Under the pieces are notes generated by a model, which was not told the origin of the DNA, did no database searches, and worked only from the letters and a program-made list of their open reading frames with translations. A stretch of 64,000 nt of DNA from Paracentrotus lividus (taxonomy: Eukaryota > Echinodermata > Echinoidea > Camarodonta > Echinidae), in contig CALNVZ010002100.1 of assembly GCA_940671915.1 (NCBI GenBank), positions 8,345,562-8,409,561 of the forward strand, written 5' to 3'. Both the position numbers and the translations under genes were made by a program. This document shows positions 23,254 to 33,700 of this stretch, piece after piece. The first letter of the stretch is position 1; every line of letters starts with the position of its first letter.

Positions 23254-24486
23254 TTAGCAGAAAATCTATCTAGAAACTCCCAGCAATCATGAAGAAAATT
23301 GAAAGTCAATATTAATTGAGAATCGACAAATTGCGGGACAGAGAATGAAAACTCAACCGTAAAGAGCTAAACCATAGGGAAAAGGATGTTATCTCAACCT
23401 GAGATGGAAGGAGAGTAAAGAACATTAGATGAAACAGAGAGAATTCGGCGAAATGCTAAACCAATAAGAAAAGAGGAAAGCGGAAACATTAAACAAAAGC
23501 ATTGACCATTGACCGTTGAACAAGTCGTGAGTTCAATTCCTGGCACTGGAACTTATGTCCTTAGGCAAGGCATCTTATCTACCTTTGCTTCACTCCACCC
23601 AGGGGTAAATAGGTACCCGATATGCTTTTAAAGCGTTACATACCTGGCCACTGAGCTATGATGGGGGAAATAATGTGTAAAACAATCTTTGTGAAGCCCC
23701 ATGCCTTTCGGATCTGAGTCGGTGCTATAAGAAGCTAAAATCTTATTATTTATTATAACTGTTTTATGAAGTTTTTTTGTGATAATAAACATTGATTTTT
23801 ATTATTTTTTTTTGTTTTTGTTTTGGGGAGGGGTTAAACATTTTCTGTCAGGTAACTTTTTTATCTGAATTGTTATGGCAAACAATTAAAAAAAATTTTT
23901 TTTTAAATTAAAGAATATTATTTTCAAGGACAGACTTCACAAAGACTCTTCAAAGGACTGACATTTATTTTTTTTTTTTTTTAAATACAGGTGAACTCAC
24001 AAAACAGAGTTACTGAAACAGGTTTCTTCCAACTCTTTAAAAGTAAACAACATTCATGACATGAAGCAGAGGTGAGTGTATGATTTGTCCCCAATAGAAT
24101 AAAAAAAATTGATATATGTAAATACATGTATACATGCAGCAAGAAGTCCTTTACGGAGATGGTCAATCGTGTATTATGTCCACCCTGAACAGGTATAAAT
24201 TTTGCAAGACGTATGTTACAATCAATCATAAGCAAATCAGTAATTGTGATGTCTGTTGAGGGGAGCTTAACTTATGTTATTTAATAAAAAAATTAATCAT
24301 TGAAATTTTTCAAGCGGGGACATACGATCAGATTGATAGCTAACATCATCAAGGGTTTTTTAATTTCATGTAGTTTCATGATTCTGTCTGCAGTTGTATA
24401 GCAGTTGAATAGTTTAGAATTTCAACAAAATTAATTTCTTGGCTTCATCACGACTAAAATGTATTCCTTTTTTTCCTTTGTTCTAG
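23254..24486. other. Non-coding with a tRNA-derived SINE-like segment at 23500-23760
   Basis: Around 23530 GAGTTCAATTCCTGGCACTG resembles a tRNA B box, and it is followed by CCACCCAGGGGTAAATAGGT, a phrase found in tRNA-derived SINE bodies, then an AT tail. There is no intact A box or cloverleaf, so this is a SINE fragment at best, not a tRNA gene. The rest is T-rich and featureless. Confidence 0.4.
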
Positions 24487-24551
24487 AACATTTCCTCTTC
24501 AACCAGTATCACCAACGTGACATAAGAATCAGATCAAAGTCATAATGTGAT
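24487..24551 (+). promoter_or_regulatory. Candidate non-coding 5' leader exon with a start-stop uORF
   Basis: A 65-bp segment bounded by TTGTTCTAG and a strong donor (GAT|GTAAGT at 24552). It has no long ORF but contains ATGTGA at 24545-24550, a minimal start-stop upstream ORF of the kind known to stall ribosomes and lower downstream translation. Its position between the candidate first exon and the coding exon acceptor at 30705 fits a 5' UTR exon of the BEN gene. RNA evidence is lacking. Confidence 0.35.
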
Positions 24552-24870
24552 GTAAGTATTTTTATAAAGAATCTTTGAATTGCTTCAACCTGAACAAGCA
24601 TCCAGTTGAAGAGGTAGATAATGGTAGTTTTAATAACTAGTCAAAATGATTGTGTTGCTTCTTCATGTGTGATGCGTATGGCACTTCATTTCATTTCCTG
24701 AATATAGAATGTGTTCTGTAAGGGAATTGAAGTCTTCTCTAGCACTGACAGGCTGTACTCTGCAGGCAACGTAATGGTACATGTATAATAGACTATCATG
24801 AAGAAGCTACCAAATATAAAGCTTCCATTCTTTATCTCTGGAACAGTGTGCTTGATCAGGTCCACTTAAG

Positions 24871-25174
24871 GGCCCGAATTCACAAAAGCCACCTAACTTT
24901 AAGCCTAGCTTAAATCTGTGGTTTAACTATGGCCTGCTAATAGGGATTCAATATCAAAAAGTAGATGTTCAATTCATCGTAATTTTTGGTAGTGAAAAAC
25001 TGCTTGGAAAAATATGTACAAAAGTTTCCCATACGATTAAAATATGATTCCAGAATTCAATGAAGGTGATACGAACATGCAACAGAGAGATTGATTCCAT
25101 CTTAGCAGGCTATACTTAAACCACAAATTTAAGCTAGGCTTTATAAAGTTAGGCGGCTTTTGAGAATACAGGCC
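24871..25174. mobile_element. Inverted-repeat MITE, GGCCCGAATTC family
   Basis: Left end GGCCCGAATTCACAAAAGCC, right end GGCTTTTGAGAATACAGGCC. Both are followed inwards by complementary AACTTTAAGCCTAGCTTAAA-type sequence and CTGTGGTTTAA. A degraded relative of the left end lies near 6772. No target duplication is obvious. Confidence 0.7.
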
Positions 25175-25474
25175 ATAGTCTTTACTGATACCAAACTAAC
25201 TAATTCAGCAATTCAGGTGTGTGATATATCTGGTATTTGTCATGGAATATATTGCAAGTACTAAAACAAAATAATATAATAACCAGGTAGACCAATCTTG
25301 TAGTTGTTAAACCATATGGATTATTGTAGATCACCTTTAGGAGCAAAGTTGAGAAATAAGCTTCCTTTTTATGCTTATGCCTCCGCCACCGAAGGTGGTG
25401 CGGAAGGCATCATGTTTTCGGGTTGTCCGTCAGTCCCGTTTGCTCATTATCATGATATCTCAAAAACCACTTTA

Positions 25475-25940
25475 GGGAGGCAGCTGACAGGGTTTTGATT
25501 AGATGAATGAGGTACCAGCAGCTGAGTATTGGAAAACATGAGAAAGAACCCCACATTTACCAAACTAAACATCTGGCAGTGCATATCTGCTGCATAAGGT
25601 CCCTACACGCCGGGGCATCCAAAATATTCATCAAAACTTTCACTGTTTTCGATTTCAGTCTGATTTCAAATAGCACAAGCGTTAAGACAATTTAATACTC
25701 TTTATTTTGACAACAAATTAAGTGTGTTTAGAAAATGAATTCTGCTATTTTTATTCAAAATAGAATTTTTTTGTAAAATCGGCACTCATTTTGAAAGCCC
25801 CCGGCTGTAGGGACCTTATGCAGCAGAGATGCACTACCAGTTGTTTAGTTTGGTAAATGTGGGGTTCTTTCTCATGTTTTCCAATACTTAGCTGGTGGTT
25901 CCTCGTTCATCTAATTAAAACCCTGTCAGCTGCCTTCCTA
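25475..25940. repeat. Fold-back repeat with ~145-bp arms
   Basis: The left arm (25475-25625) contains GGCAGCTGACAGGGTTTTGA, ACATGAGAAAGAACCCCACA and AAGGTCCCTACA. The right arm (25796-25940) carries their complements in reverse order. The loop is about 170 bp. The arms are diverged, so this is an old element; superfamily unknown. Confidence 0.75.
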
Positions 25941-25944
25941 CTTG

Positions 25945-26267
25945 AGATATCAACTTCAAACTTGGGGATAGTATGTATCACTATAGGAAGATTATCTGAA
26001 TAGCTTTTGGACTATGTAGGTCAAAGGTCAAGGGTCAAAGGTCAAATTGTGAAATTCCATGTATTGAATTCGTTATTGCGATGTCTTGAGAACCAGTTAA
26101 GATATTAACTTCAAACTTAGGAGTATAAGTATCACCATAGGAAAATAATCTAATTAGATTTTGGTGTATGAATGTCAAGGGTCACAGAAGTCAAATTGTG
26201 AAATTCCATGTATTGATATCGTTAGTGCAGTATCACAAGAACCAGTTGAGATATGAGCTTCAAACTT
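25945..26267 (+). repeat. Tandem repeats with GGTCA words
   Basis: Two to three copies of a ~125-bp unit containing GAGATATTAACTTCAAACTT, AGGTCAAAGGTC and AAATTGTGAAATTCCATGTA. The GGTCA half-sites are in direct repeat, the arrangement recognised by nuclear receptors, but the unit looks like a transposon-borne repeat. Confidence 0.55.
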
Positions 26268-26268
26268 A

Positions 26269-27757
26269 TACAGTGTCCCCAAAAATTATTTGTACACTTT
26301 GAAAAAATGAAATTAAACAAATCGATGTTGGTTTGAAATTTCAATTACTATTTATATCAGATGGTAGGTAATGTCACCATCACCTGAACCCAAAATCTCA
26401 AATGTTCCGTCAGTCTCTGAAGTTCTAGGCCGCCATTTGCAATTTTCATGGCCCAAAAATTATTTGTACACTTCAGAAGATGGGTTTTTAAAGGAGTATT
26501 TGAAATTTTGGGGGGGCTTCTTTGGCTTCCAGGGCAGTCATCAACCTCCTTGGCATACTGTCGACCAATTTAGCACTCATTTCACGGCCAATACCATTCC
26601 AAGTTCGCTGGAGCGTGTCCTGGAGCTGCTGGAGGTTTGATGGTGAGTCTTGAGGGCGCTGTCGCTTCAGATAACCTCTCATGTGCTAAATGGGGATTAA
26701 ATCTGGGATCTGAGGTGCTTTTTCTAGCTTCTTAACAAGTTTCTGCTAAAATAATGCTTAAATATGATTCGCTGAGTGCTTGGGGTCCATGTCATGTTGG
26801 AACACAACTTGAAGACCAATCAGCCTTTACGCAAGTGGGAGCCTCTAAGAGGTAAAAATAGTCTCATGGACATCAGTCTTCATAATGATATTGATAGACG
26901 GACAGTAGGCAATGAAATATTGCAAATTGTGACCAAAGAAAATTGCATCCAAGGCCCCAGAGGCTGAGGAATGACTGGGTGCCCTCAAGAGTGTCTACAA
27001 CAGGCTAAATGGCAATAATTGGCAAGAGAGAAGCCAAATGTAAGGGACACTAACAAAGAAGCGTCATGCTTTTGCAAATCAACATGTGAACAAGCCTGTG
27101 GAGTTCTAGAACTCTGTTCTAAGACCTAATTAATGCAAAACTGATTGGATATGATGTATGGGACCATGTGTGTCTTGAAGGAAGATTTCAGTCAGTCATG
27201 CTTGGAGCCAACAGTGAAGCACAGAGGAGGACGTTTCATGATTTGGAGTTGTATGGCAGCCAGTAGAGTTGGAGAGATAAATTTCATAATATGGCATCAT
27301 GAATGCCGAAGCCAAGAGGATATCCTTGCCCCTCAGGATTGGCTCAGATGCTCCCATCTGCTTCAAGTCTGAATGGTCGTCAATTTACGGTCCAACATAA
27401 CAATGACCCCAAGTACTCAGCAAACCATATTAAAGCAATATTGCAACAGAAACATGTAAAGCTGGAAGAAAGAGCACCTCAGAGCCCAGATTTAATCCCC
27501 ATTTAGCACATGAGAGGTGATCTGAAGCGACAGCGCCCTCATGATTGACCATCCAACAACCATCAGGTCCAGGACACGCTCCAGCGAACTTGGAATGGTA
27601 TTGGCCGTGAAATGAGTGCTAAATTGGTCGACAGTATGCCAAGGAGGTTGATGACTGCCCTGGAAGCCAAAGAAGGCCCCTCAAAATTTCAAATACTCCT
27701 TTAAAAACTCATCTTCTGAAGTTTACAAATAATTTTTGGGCCATGAAAATTGCAAAT
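26269..27757 (+). mobile_element. Degraded Tc1-like transposon with 284-bp internal inverted arms
   Basis: The left terminus CAGTGTCCCCAAAAATTATT is at 26269. Plus-strand fragments of Tc1 transposase appear in order at 27145-27760: VKHRGGRFMIWSCMAAS, then VQHNNDPKYSANHIKAIL, then ERAPQSPDLIPI, which covers the second catalytic Asp motif and the region just after it. Stops and frameshifts break the frame, so it is dead. The C-terminal coding end also exists inverted: 26435-26718 is a good complement of 27474-27757, and its minus strand still encodes an open 64-residue transposase tail. Two overlapping insertions or a rearrangement made this structure. Confidence 0.85.
26488..26682 (-). pseudogene. 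Inverted fragment of Tc1 transposase C-terminus
   Basis: An open minus-strand frame reading LKRQRPQDSPSNLQQLQDTL and then TWNGIGREMSAKLVDSMPRR is the usual tail of Tc1-family transposases. It lacks the N-terminal DNA-binding domain and the DDE core, so it cannot be active. It is the better-preserved copy of the two in this element. Confidence 0.75.
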
Positions 27758-28654
27758 ACTGTACATTCAGCTACATTTGTAGCTCTTGCATTTGAGGTAT
27801 CTTTGTAAAAAACTCTTGGGCAATGGGACTTTTTTTTTCTTCAAAATGAAGTTTTAATTTGGCCAGGATGCTGAGGGTAAGATGTCCTGCCCCAACCAAA
27901 TAAAAATGGCCCAAATATGTCAGGAATATTAAGGCGATCTAACTTGTTGAATAGGGTTTTGCATTTTAAATGGAGTGTGGGGCAGCCCTGCATTTAATAA
28001 TTCTTCTAAGTTTTGCCACACTCTGGAGGGATCTGTTTGTTCATTGGGAATTCATTTGACACAGGGTCCTGAGGCAGACCCCCTAAGTGTCCTGGGTGCA
28101 AACTGTACAACTTCTTCTGAGGTGCATCGTTGAATATGAAGTAAAGTTCACAGCAATTAGCCTTTTAGGAAAGAGGATTTTTAAATCCTAAGCAGAGTTT
28201 TAAGTTTTGAAATATCAGATGGACAAAGTAAGTTAGTTTTTTTATGCTCCTGCTTCCAAAAGGTATCATATTTTGGGTTATCCCATGTACCTCTGTCCTG
28301 CTTCCTATTATCGTGATATCTCAGAGCCATTTAGTATTTATCATCCGGGGAAGTCTAATTGATTAGATTTTGAAGTAGGTACCTCAAAGCTCACGGCTAC
28401 AGATATTAGCTTATGAATTTCTTGGTATTGGGCTTATTATATATATAAAGGAAATATATCAAGTACTATGAGATTCTGAATCTGATTAAGTTTTAGTAGG
28501 TAAAGGGTCAAAGAGGTCAATTTCTCCAGTTACTGGCTGTAAGGGCAGAGGCATATGAAGGATGCAGTCACATTTGTCTAAATAATATTTATTATGGGAT
28601 AACATTTCCCCTCAAAAATTGATATCCCTGAATCAGAACATGGCAGTCCCCAAG
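27758..28654. other. Non-coding, no recognised feature
   Basis: AT-rich presumptive intron sequence without supported exon or clear repeat. Confidence 0.4.
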
Positions 28655-28915
28655 TTTATCTCCTCATGAAGCCCAATAAAAACTATACACTTCTGAAATG
28701 GCTACCAAATGAAAAATGTTGTTCTTGAGGGAAAGATTTATATGTACTGTAGAAAAAGCTCATCCTCAACTATCATTATGACACCAAAAAGTCTTATAAT
28801 AATACATGCTTCATTAAACAATGCCCACTTTTGTAAAGGACACAAAAATGAGACTGTGCAGGAATTCACTATTCATTTATTTCCTGCTTATGGGCCACTC
28901 TAAGGGTCAAAATTA
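28655..28915 (-). mobile_element. Mariner-derived MITE copy
   Basis: CCCAATAAAAACTATACACTT near 28672 and CATTATGACACCAAAAAGTC, CACAAAAATGAG and GAATTCACTATTCATTTA further on match, in inverted orientation, the copies at 15010-15352 and 30225-30537. Confidence 0.55.
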
Positions 28916-30224
28916 ATAATTGCATACATCTGCTTTAAAGGGATTTAGTAACTTTTAAAAACAAGAGCAATTATATCAAGATTAATAAAATTATATTGTT
29001 CCAACAGTAAAAGCAAACTACTGAAAGTTTCAGATCAAATGGAAGTCATTTACTACCTTAAAACAGTGTAACAAACAATGCCAAGCATACAGCCGAACAC
29101 CAGTAGGCCTACCCTTCTACTGATAGTTCACCAGGCCGCTAGGGACGGGGGACTATACAACAGGAAATGGGTGTGTGGAAAAGCACATGGTTTTATAAAC
29201 CATCCGGTGTTGGTTTATAAATTTTGAGTGTGAAATCATTGATATCTCGAAGGTAAAGCAAGCAATTAGCTTGCAATTTTGAAGAGATACCAGACTGACC
29301 TAAGTGTTTATAATTATGTTGGCAAAATAAGCTAAATCGAATAAATGGTCATATTCAGACTAAGTGGGACATTGAGCTGAAATTTTGATGTGGCGCTGTG
29401 CCTTTGAAAATGCAAATTAGGATCTGAAATCAACACAAAGGCTTCCTTACAATACAAACAATTATTTTAGTTCAAACATTATGTGATCCAGTTTTCTTAT
29501 GCTGAATAATTGAGCAAACAGGAATTTGCACGTATGGGACTATGGTGGTTTAAATGCCTCTTATTCTTAATACCAATCACTTTTTTCAGATTTCTTTTGC
29601 TTAAAGTAATTTTCATGGACTACTCTAACATGGCATATAAATACAGGTAATTTGGATTTAGTTATTTACTTGAAATGTTGAATTTAAGGCACTGGTCGTG
29701 TCACTCACATTTTGGATGTCGTGTCACTCAGGACACATAGAGAAGGACCATTTTCCACGGAGAGGGAATGATTGATTAAGACAATAAATGTCAGAGAGGT
29801 ACACTATTCATATACATATACCAGCACTTATGGTACCCGTAGAGATCTACTTGGGCACAAATCCAACCATAACCAATGATGGTCAGAAACCCATGTCTTT
29901 TTTCTGTCGTGTCACTCACGCACTGTTTTTTAATCATAATTTCCAGGACCAATTGTAAAATTCAAATCCAACTGGTAATGACACATGCCCCTCCTACATT
30001 ATACATAATATGGTAGTCATGATCCATTCCTAACCTACAAGTGCAAAGATATGCACCCTTCTATCTGTCCAAATGTCGTGTCACTCACGTTTGAATATGA
30101 CCAAATGTGATTTGAATATCATTCAATGTTACTGCATCCCTTTAAGGAGAAAAATAATCTAAAAGTCAAATCAATCATCAATGATATGAAAACAAAAAGA
30201 TTGACCATTACGTCTTTGCTCAAT
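28916..30224. other. Non-coding with four GTCGTGTCACTCA words
   Basis: The word GTCGTGTCACTCA occurs at 29695, 29718, 29906 and 30075, three times continuing as CACTCAC. No ORF or inverted ends were found to explain it. Otherwise this is ordinary presumptive intron DNA. Confidence 0.45.
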
Positions 30225-30537
30225 ATTGATGTTTATTTCAGTCTTTTGATTATTTTTGACTAAATGTAAGCTGATTTATTCCATCATTAATTTTGACCTT
30301 TATAGCAGAGGATATTAAATGAATAGTGAATTCTTGCACAGCTTTGTTTTTGTGTCCTTTACAAAAGTAGTTTTTCTTCATTGATGAAGCATTTCTTATT
30401 TTCTGACATTTTGGTGTTGTAATGATAGTTGAGGATATGAGCTTTCTAAACATATAAATCTGTTTCCCCCAAACCGTATATTTTTTTATTTTGTGGCCAT
30501 TTCAAAAGTGTATAGTTTTTATTGGGACGCACTGTAT
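30225..30537 (+). mobile_element. Mariner-derived MITE copy just upstream of the BEN coding exon
   Basis: Carries GTGAATTCTTGCACAG, TTTTTGTGTCCTTTACAAAA, TAATGATAGTTGAGGATATG and ends GGGACGCACTGTA, as do the copies in MIC13 intron 1 and at 28655-28915. It is about 170 bp from the 30705 splice acceptor. Confidence 0.6.
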
Positions 30538-30705
30538 TTGTCACAAGTTCAAAAGTTCTCATTTTTCTACCTCCAGAACTTTTTCTAATATAAAAAACTT
30601 CATAACATACTGCAGGAATGATTAAATTTGTCATATGCCTGTATTGGTTTGTTTGTGTTGGAAAAGTTAATTAGCATTGATATTAATTCCTTTATTGCAT
30701 TACAG

Positions 30706-30752
30706 ACCGATTCCTTCAATTCTTCTGCGACTGCAACAGTTTTGGATGAGAC
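30706..30752 (+). promoter_or_regulatory. 5' UTR part of the first coding exon
   Basis: An acceptor (TTGCATTACAG, AG at 30704-30705) precedes 47 bases of leader. An in-frame TGA at 30747-30749 lies just before the ATG at 30753, fixing that ATG as the first usable one in this exon. Confidence 0.65.
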
Positions 30753-33700
30753 ATGGATGGCTCAGAATATTCAGGAGATCATGAATGTGCTACGCCTGTG
30801 ATGGATCAGACAGAATTAGACACAGCATCTGTTCCAGTTAACCAGAGAATGTCTGATACATCTCCAATTACAAATGTGCAGTTGGAATCTGATGAAATAC
30901 CTATTGCACATCAGCCAATGGAAACCAATATAGCACCCGTTGCAGATGATCAAACAGAATCAGACATAGAACCCATTGCAGAAAACAAAATTATGTCTGA
31001 TACAACTCCATTTGCAGATATGCAGTCGGAATCTGATGAAATATCTACTGCAGAAAAGCAAATGGAAACTGATATTGCACCCATTGCAGATGATCAAACA
31101 GAATCAGACATAGAACCCATTGCAGAAAATAAGATTATGTCTGATACAACTCCAATTGTAGATATGCAGTCGGAATCTGATGAAATATCTTCTACAGAAC
31201 AGCAAATGGAAACTGATATAGCACCAGCTACAGATGAGCGAACAGAATCAGACAAGGCACCTATTGCAAAAAAACAGATAATGTCTCACTCTGATACTAC
31301 TGAAATTACAGATTTCCAGTCAGAATCTGATGAAGTACCTAGTACAAAACAGCAAGTGGAAGCTGATATTGCACCCATTGCAGATGAGGAAACAGAACCA
31401 GACAAGGCACCCACTGCTGAAAACCAGATAATCTCTGATACAACTAAAATTACAGATTTACATTCAGAATCTGATGAAATACCTACAGCAGAACAGCAAA
31501 TGGAAAGTGATAAAGTACCCAGTGCAGAAGAGAAATTAGAATCAGACATGGCACACATTGCAGAAAACCAATCGCAGTCTGATTCAACTGAAATTGCAGC
31601 TATACAGTCAGAATCCGATAAAGTACCCAATGAAGATGAGCAAACAGCATCAGACACGTCACCAAAAGCAGAAACCAACATAATGTCTGATACAACTGCA
31701 AAAGCAAATGAGCAGGTGAAATCAGATAAAGTACCTATTAGAAACAAGCAAACAGAACCAGAAAGAGCACAGATTGTAGATAACCAGGTACAGTCCGATA
31801 CAACCTCAATTGCAGATAAGCAGTCAGAATCTGATGAAACAATTGCCTTAGATCAACCATTAGAATCTAAGAAAGAAACAGATGAACAAACACAATCAGA
31901 AAGAGCACTTATTGTAGACAACCAGATACAGTCCTGTGCAATCTCCATTTCAGATAAGCAGTCAGAAACCACTGTTGGAGATCAACTGGTAGAATCTAAT
32001 GAATCAATTACAGATGAAAAGACAGAATCAGACAAGGCACTCACTGAAAATGAACAAACACAATCAGAAACAGTACCCATTGCAGATAACGTGCAGTACG
32101 ATACAACCTCATGTGCAGATATCCAGTCAGAATCTGATAAAACAAGTGTTGCAGATGGGAAGGTAAAATGTCATGAAGAATCAACTGCAAGTGAGCAGGG
32201 GGAATCTAATCAAGCACCCTTAGTAGGTGCGATGGTGAAATCTTATACAGTAGCAATGGCAGATGTGCAGATGGAATCGGGCATAGCACCTATTTCCAAT
32301 GTGCCAGTGGAATCTAATGCAACACCCATTGCAGATGTGCCAATGGAATTAGATGAAACACATGTTGCAGAAGAGCAGATGGAATCGAATGTAACACATG
32401 TTGCAGAAGAGCAGATGGAATCAAATACAGCACATGTTGCAGAGGAGCAGATGGAAGCTCATGAGACACTCATTTCCCATGAAGAGGTGGAATCTAATAA
32501 TGCATGCATTGGAGAGGGTCAGAAGAAATCTGATGAAGCATCTATAGAAGAAAAGCATGTGGAATCTGATCTTGTACATGTTGCAGAAGAGCAGATGAAA
32601 TTGGAAGAAGCCTGTGTCGCTGATGAGCAGATGGAATCTGTTGAAATACCAATTGCCAGTGGAACAGTGGAATTGGTTGAGGCACCCATACAAAAGAAGG
32701 AGGCAGGTTCTGATAAAGTGCCAACTGCGAATAAGCAGGTGAAATCTGTTGAAATACCTGTTGCCCATGAAAATATGGAATATGATAAAGAACCACTTGA
32801 AGAGGAGCAGATGGATTCTGATAAAGCATTACTTGAAAAGGAGGAAGCCGGTTCTAATAAAGTGCCCTATACAGCACCCATTACTGACGAGCAGGTGAAA
32901 TCTGTCAAAGCATCTGTTGAAGAGGAGCGTTTGGAATCTAATATAGTGCCTACTGCAGATGAGCTGATTAAATCTGATAAAGTACCCATTACATCAGAGC
33001 AAATTGAATCTGACTCTATGTCTAGTTCTTGTGAGGAAACGACATCTGTACCAGTATGCAGTGTAGACAGACTGGCCAATACAGAATGTAATGCAGTACT
33101 AACTGATGAGCAGACAGAGTCTGATACAGCATATATCGACCCTGATCAGTCAGAGTCAGAGGCAGCACTTGTTATAGATGAACTGGAGCAGTCTGATACA
33201 GATCCAACTGCTGGGAAATGTAGTAAACCTGATTCGCCAGTCCTTAAAAAGGAGCAGATACACACTTCAGATCAGCAGATTGTGAAACCAAGGAATGTGC
33301 ACACACCAGACAGCACACATAACAGAGTGAATTCTAATGAAATGAAGCAAGAAAATGATGTTGACGAAAAAAGGAAAGGAATTGAAGAACAAACATTATT
33401 AGGTGACCAGTGTGGAGAAGCTAACATGACCTTAGTAACACTTTGTGAAGGTAATGCTGTGTTGGATAGTACTCAAGTTGATAATGCTGGAGATGATTCA
33501 GCAATAGAAGTAAATGAACATCGCTCAATGAAGCAACTGGCAGCTTCTGAGATTGTCAACTATGGAAAATATGAAGACGAGCATGCAGACAAATCATGTA
33601 AGGAAGAGGCTACAAATTCCAAGATTGCTATCACAAAGAATAGACATGGTTCTGTCATACGAATGGATTTAAAAGGTGGCACTGCGATTATAGATCATAT

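Noticed and set aside
22902..23273. 123-residue ORF with poly-Phe and poly-Lys runs
   Set aside because: It crosses the homopolymer runs of the Harbinger-like MITE.
23500..23760. Possible tRNA gene
   Set aside because: Only a B-box-like phrase is present; no A box, anticodon arm or acceptor stem could be paired. A SINE fragment fits better.
31286..31747. 153-residue minus-strand ORF over the acidic repeats
   Set aside because: Antisense shadow of the 36-bp coding repeat; no splice or homology support.
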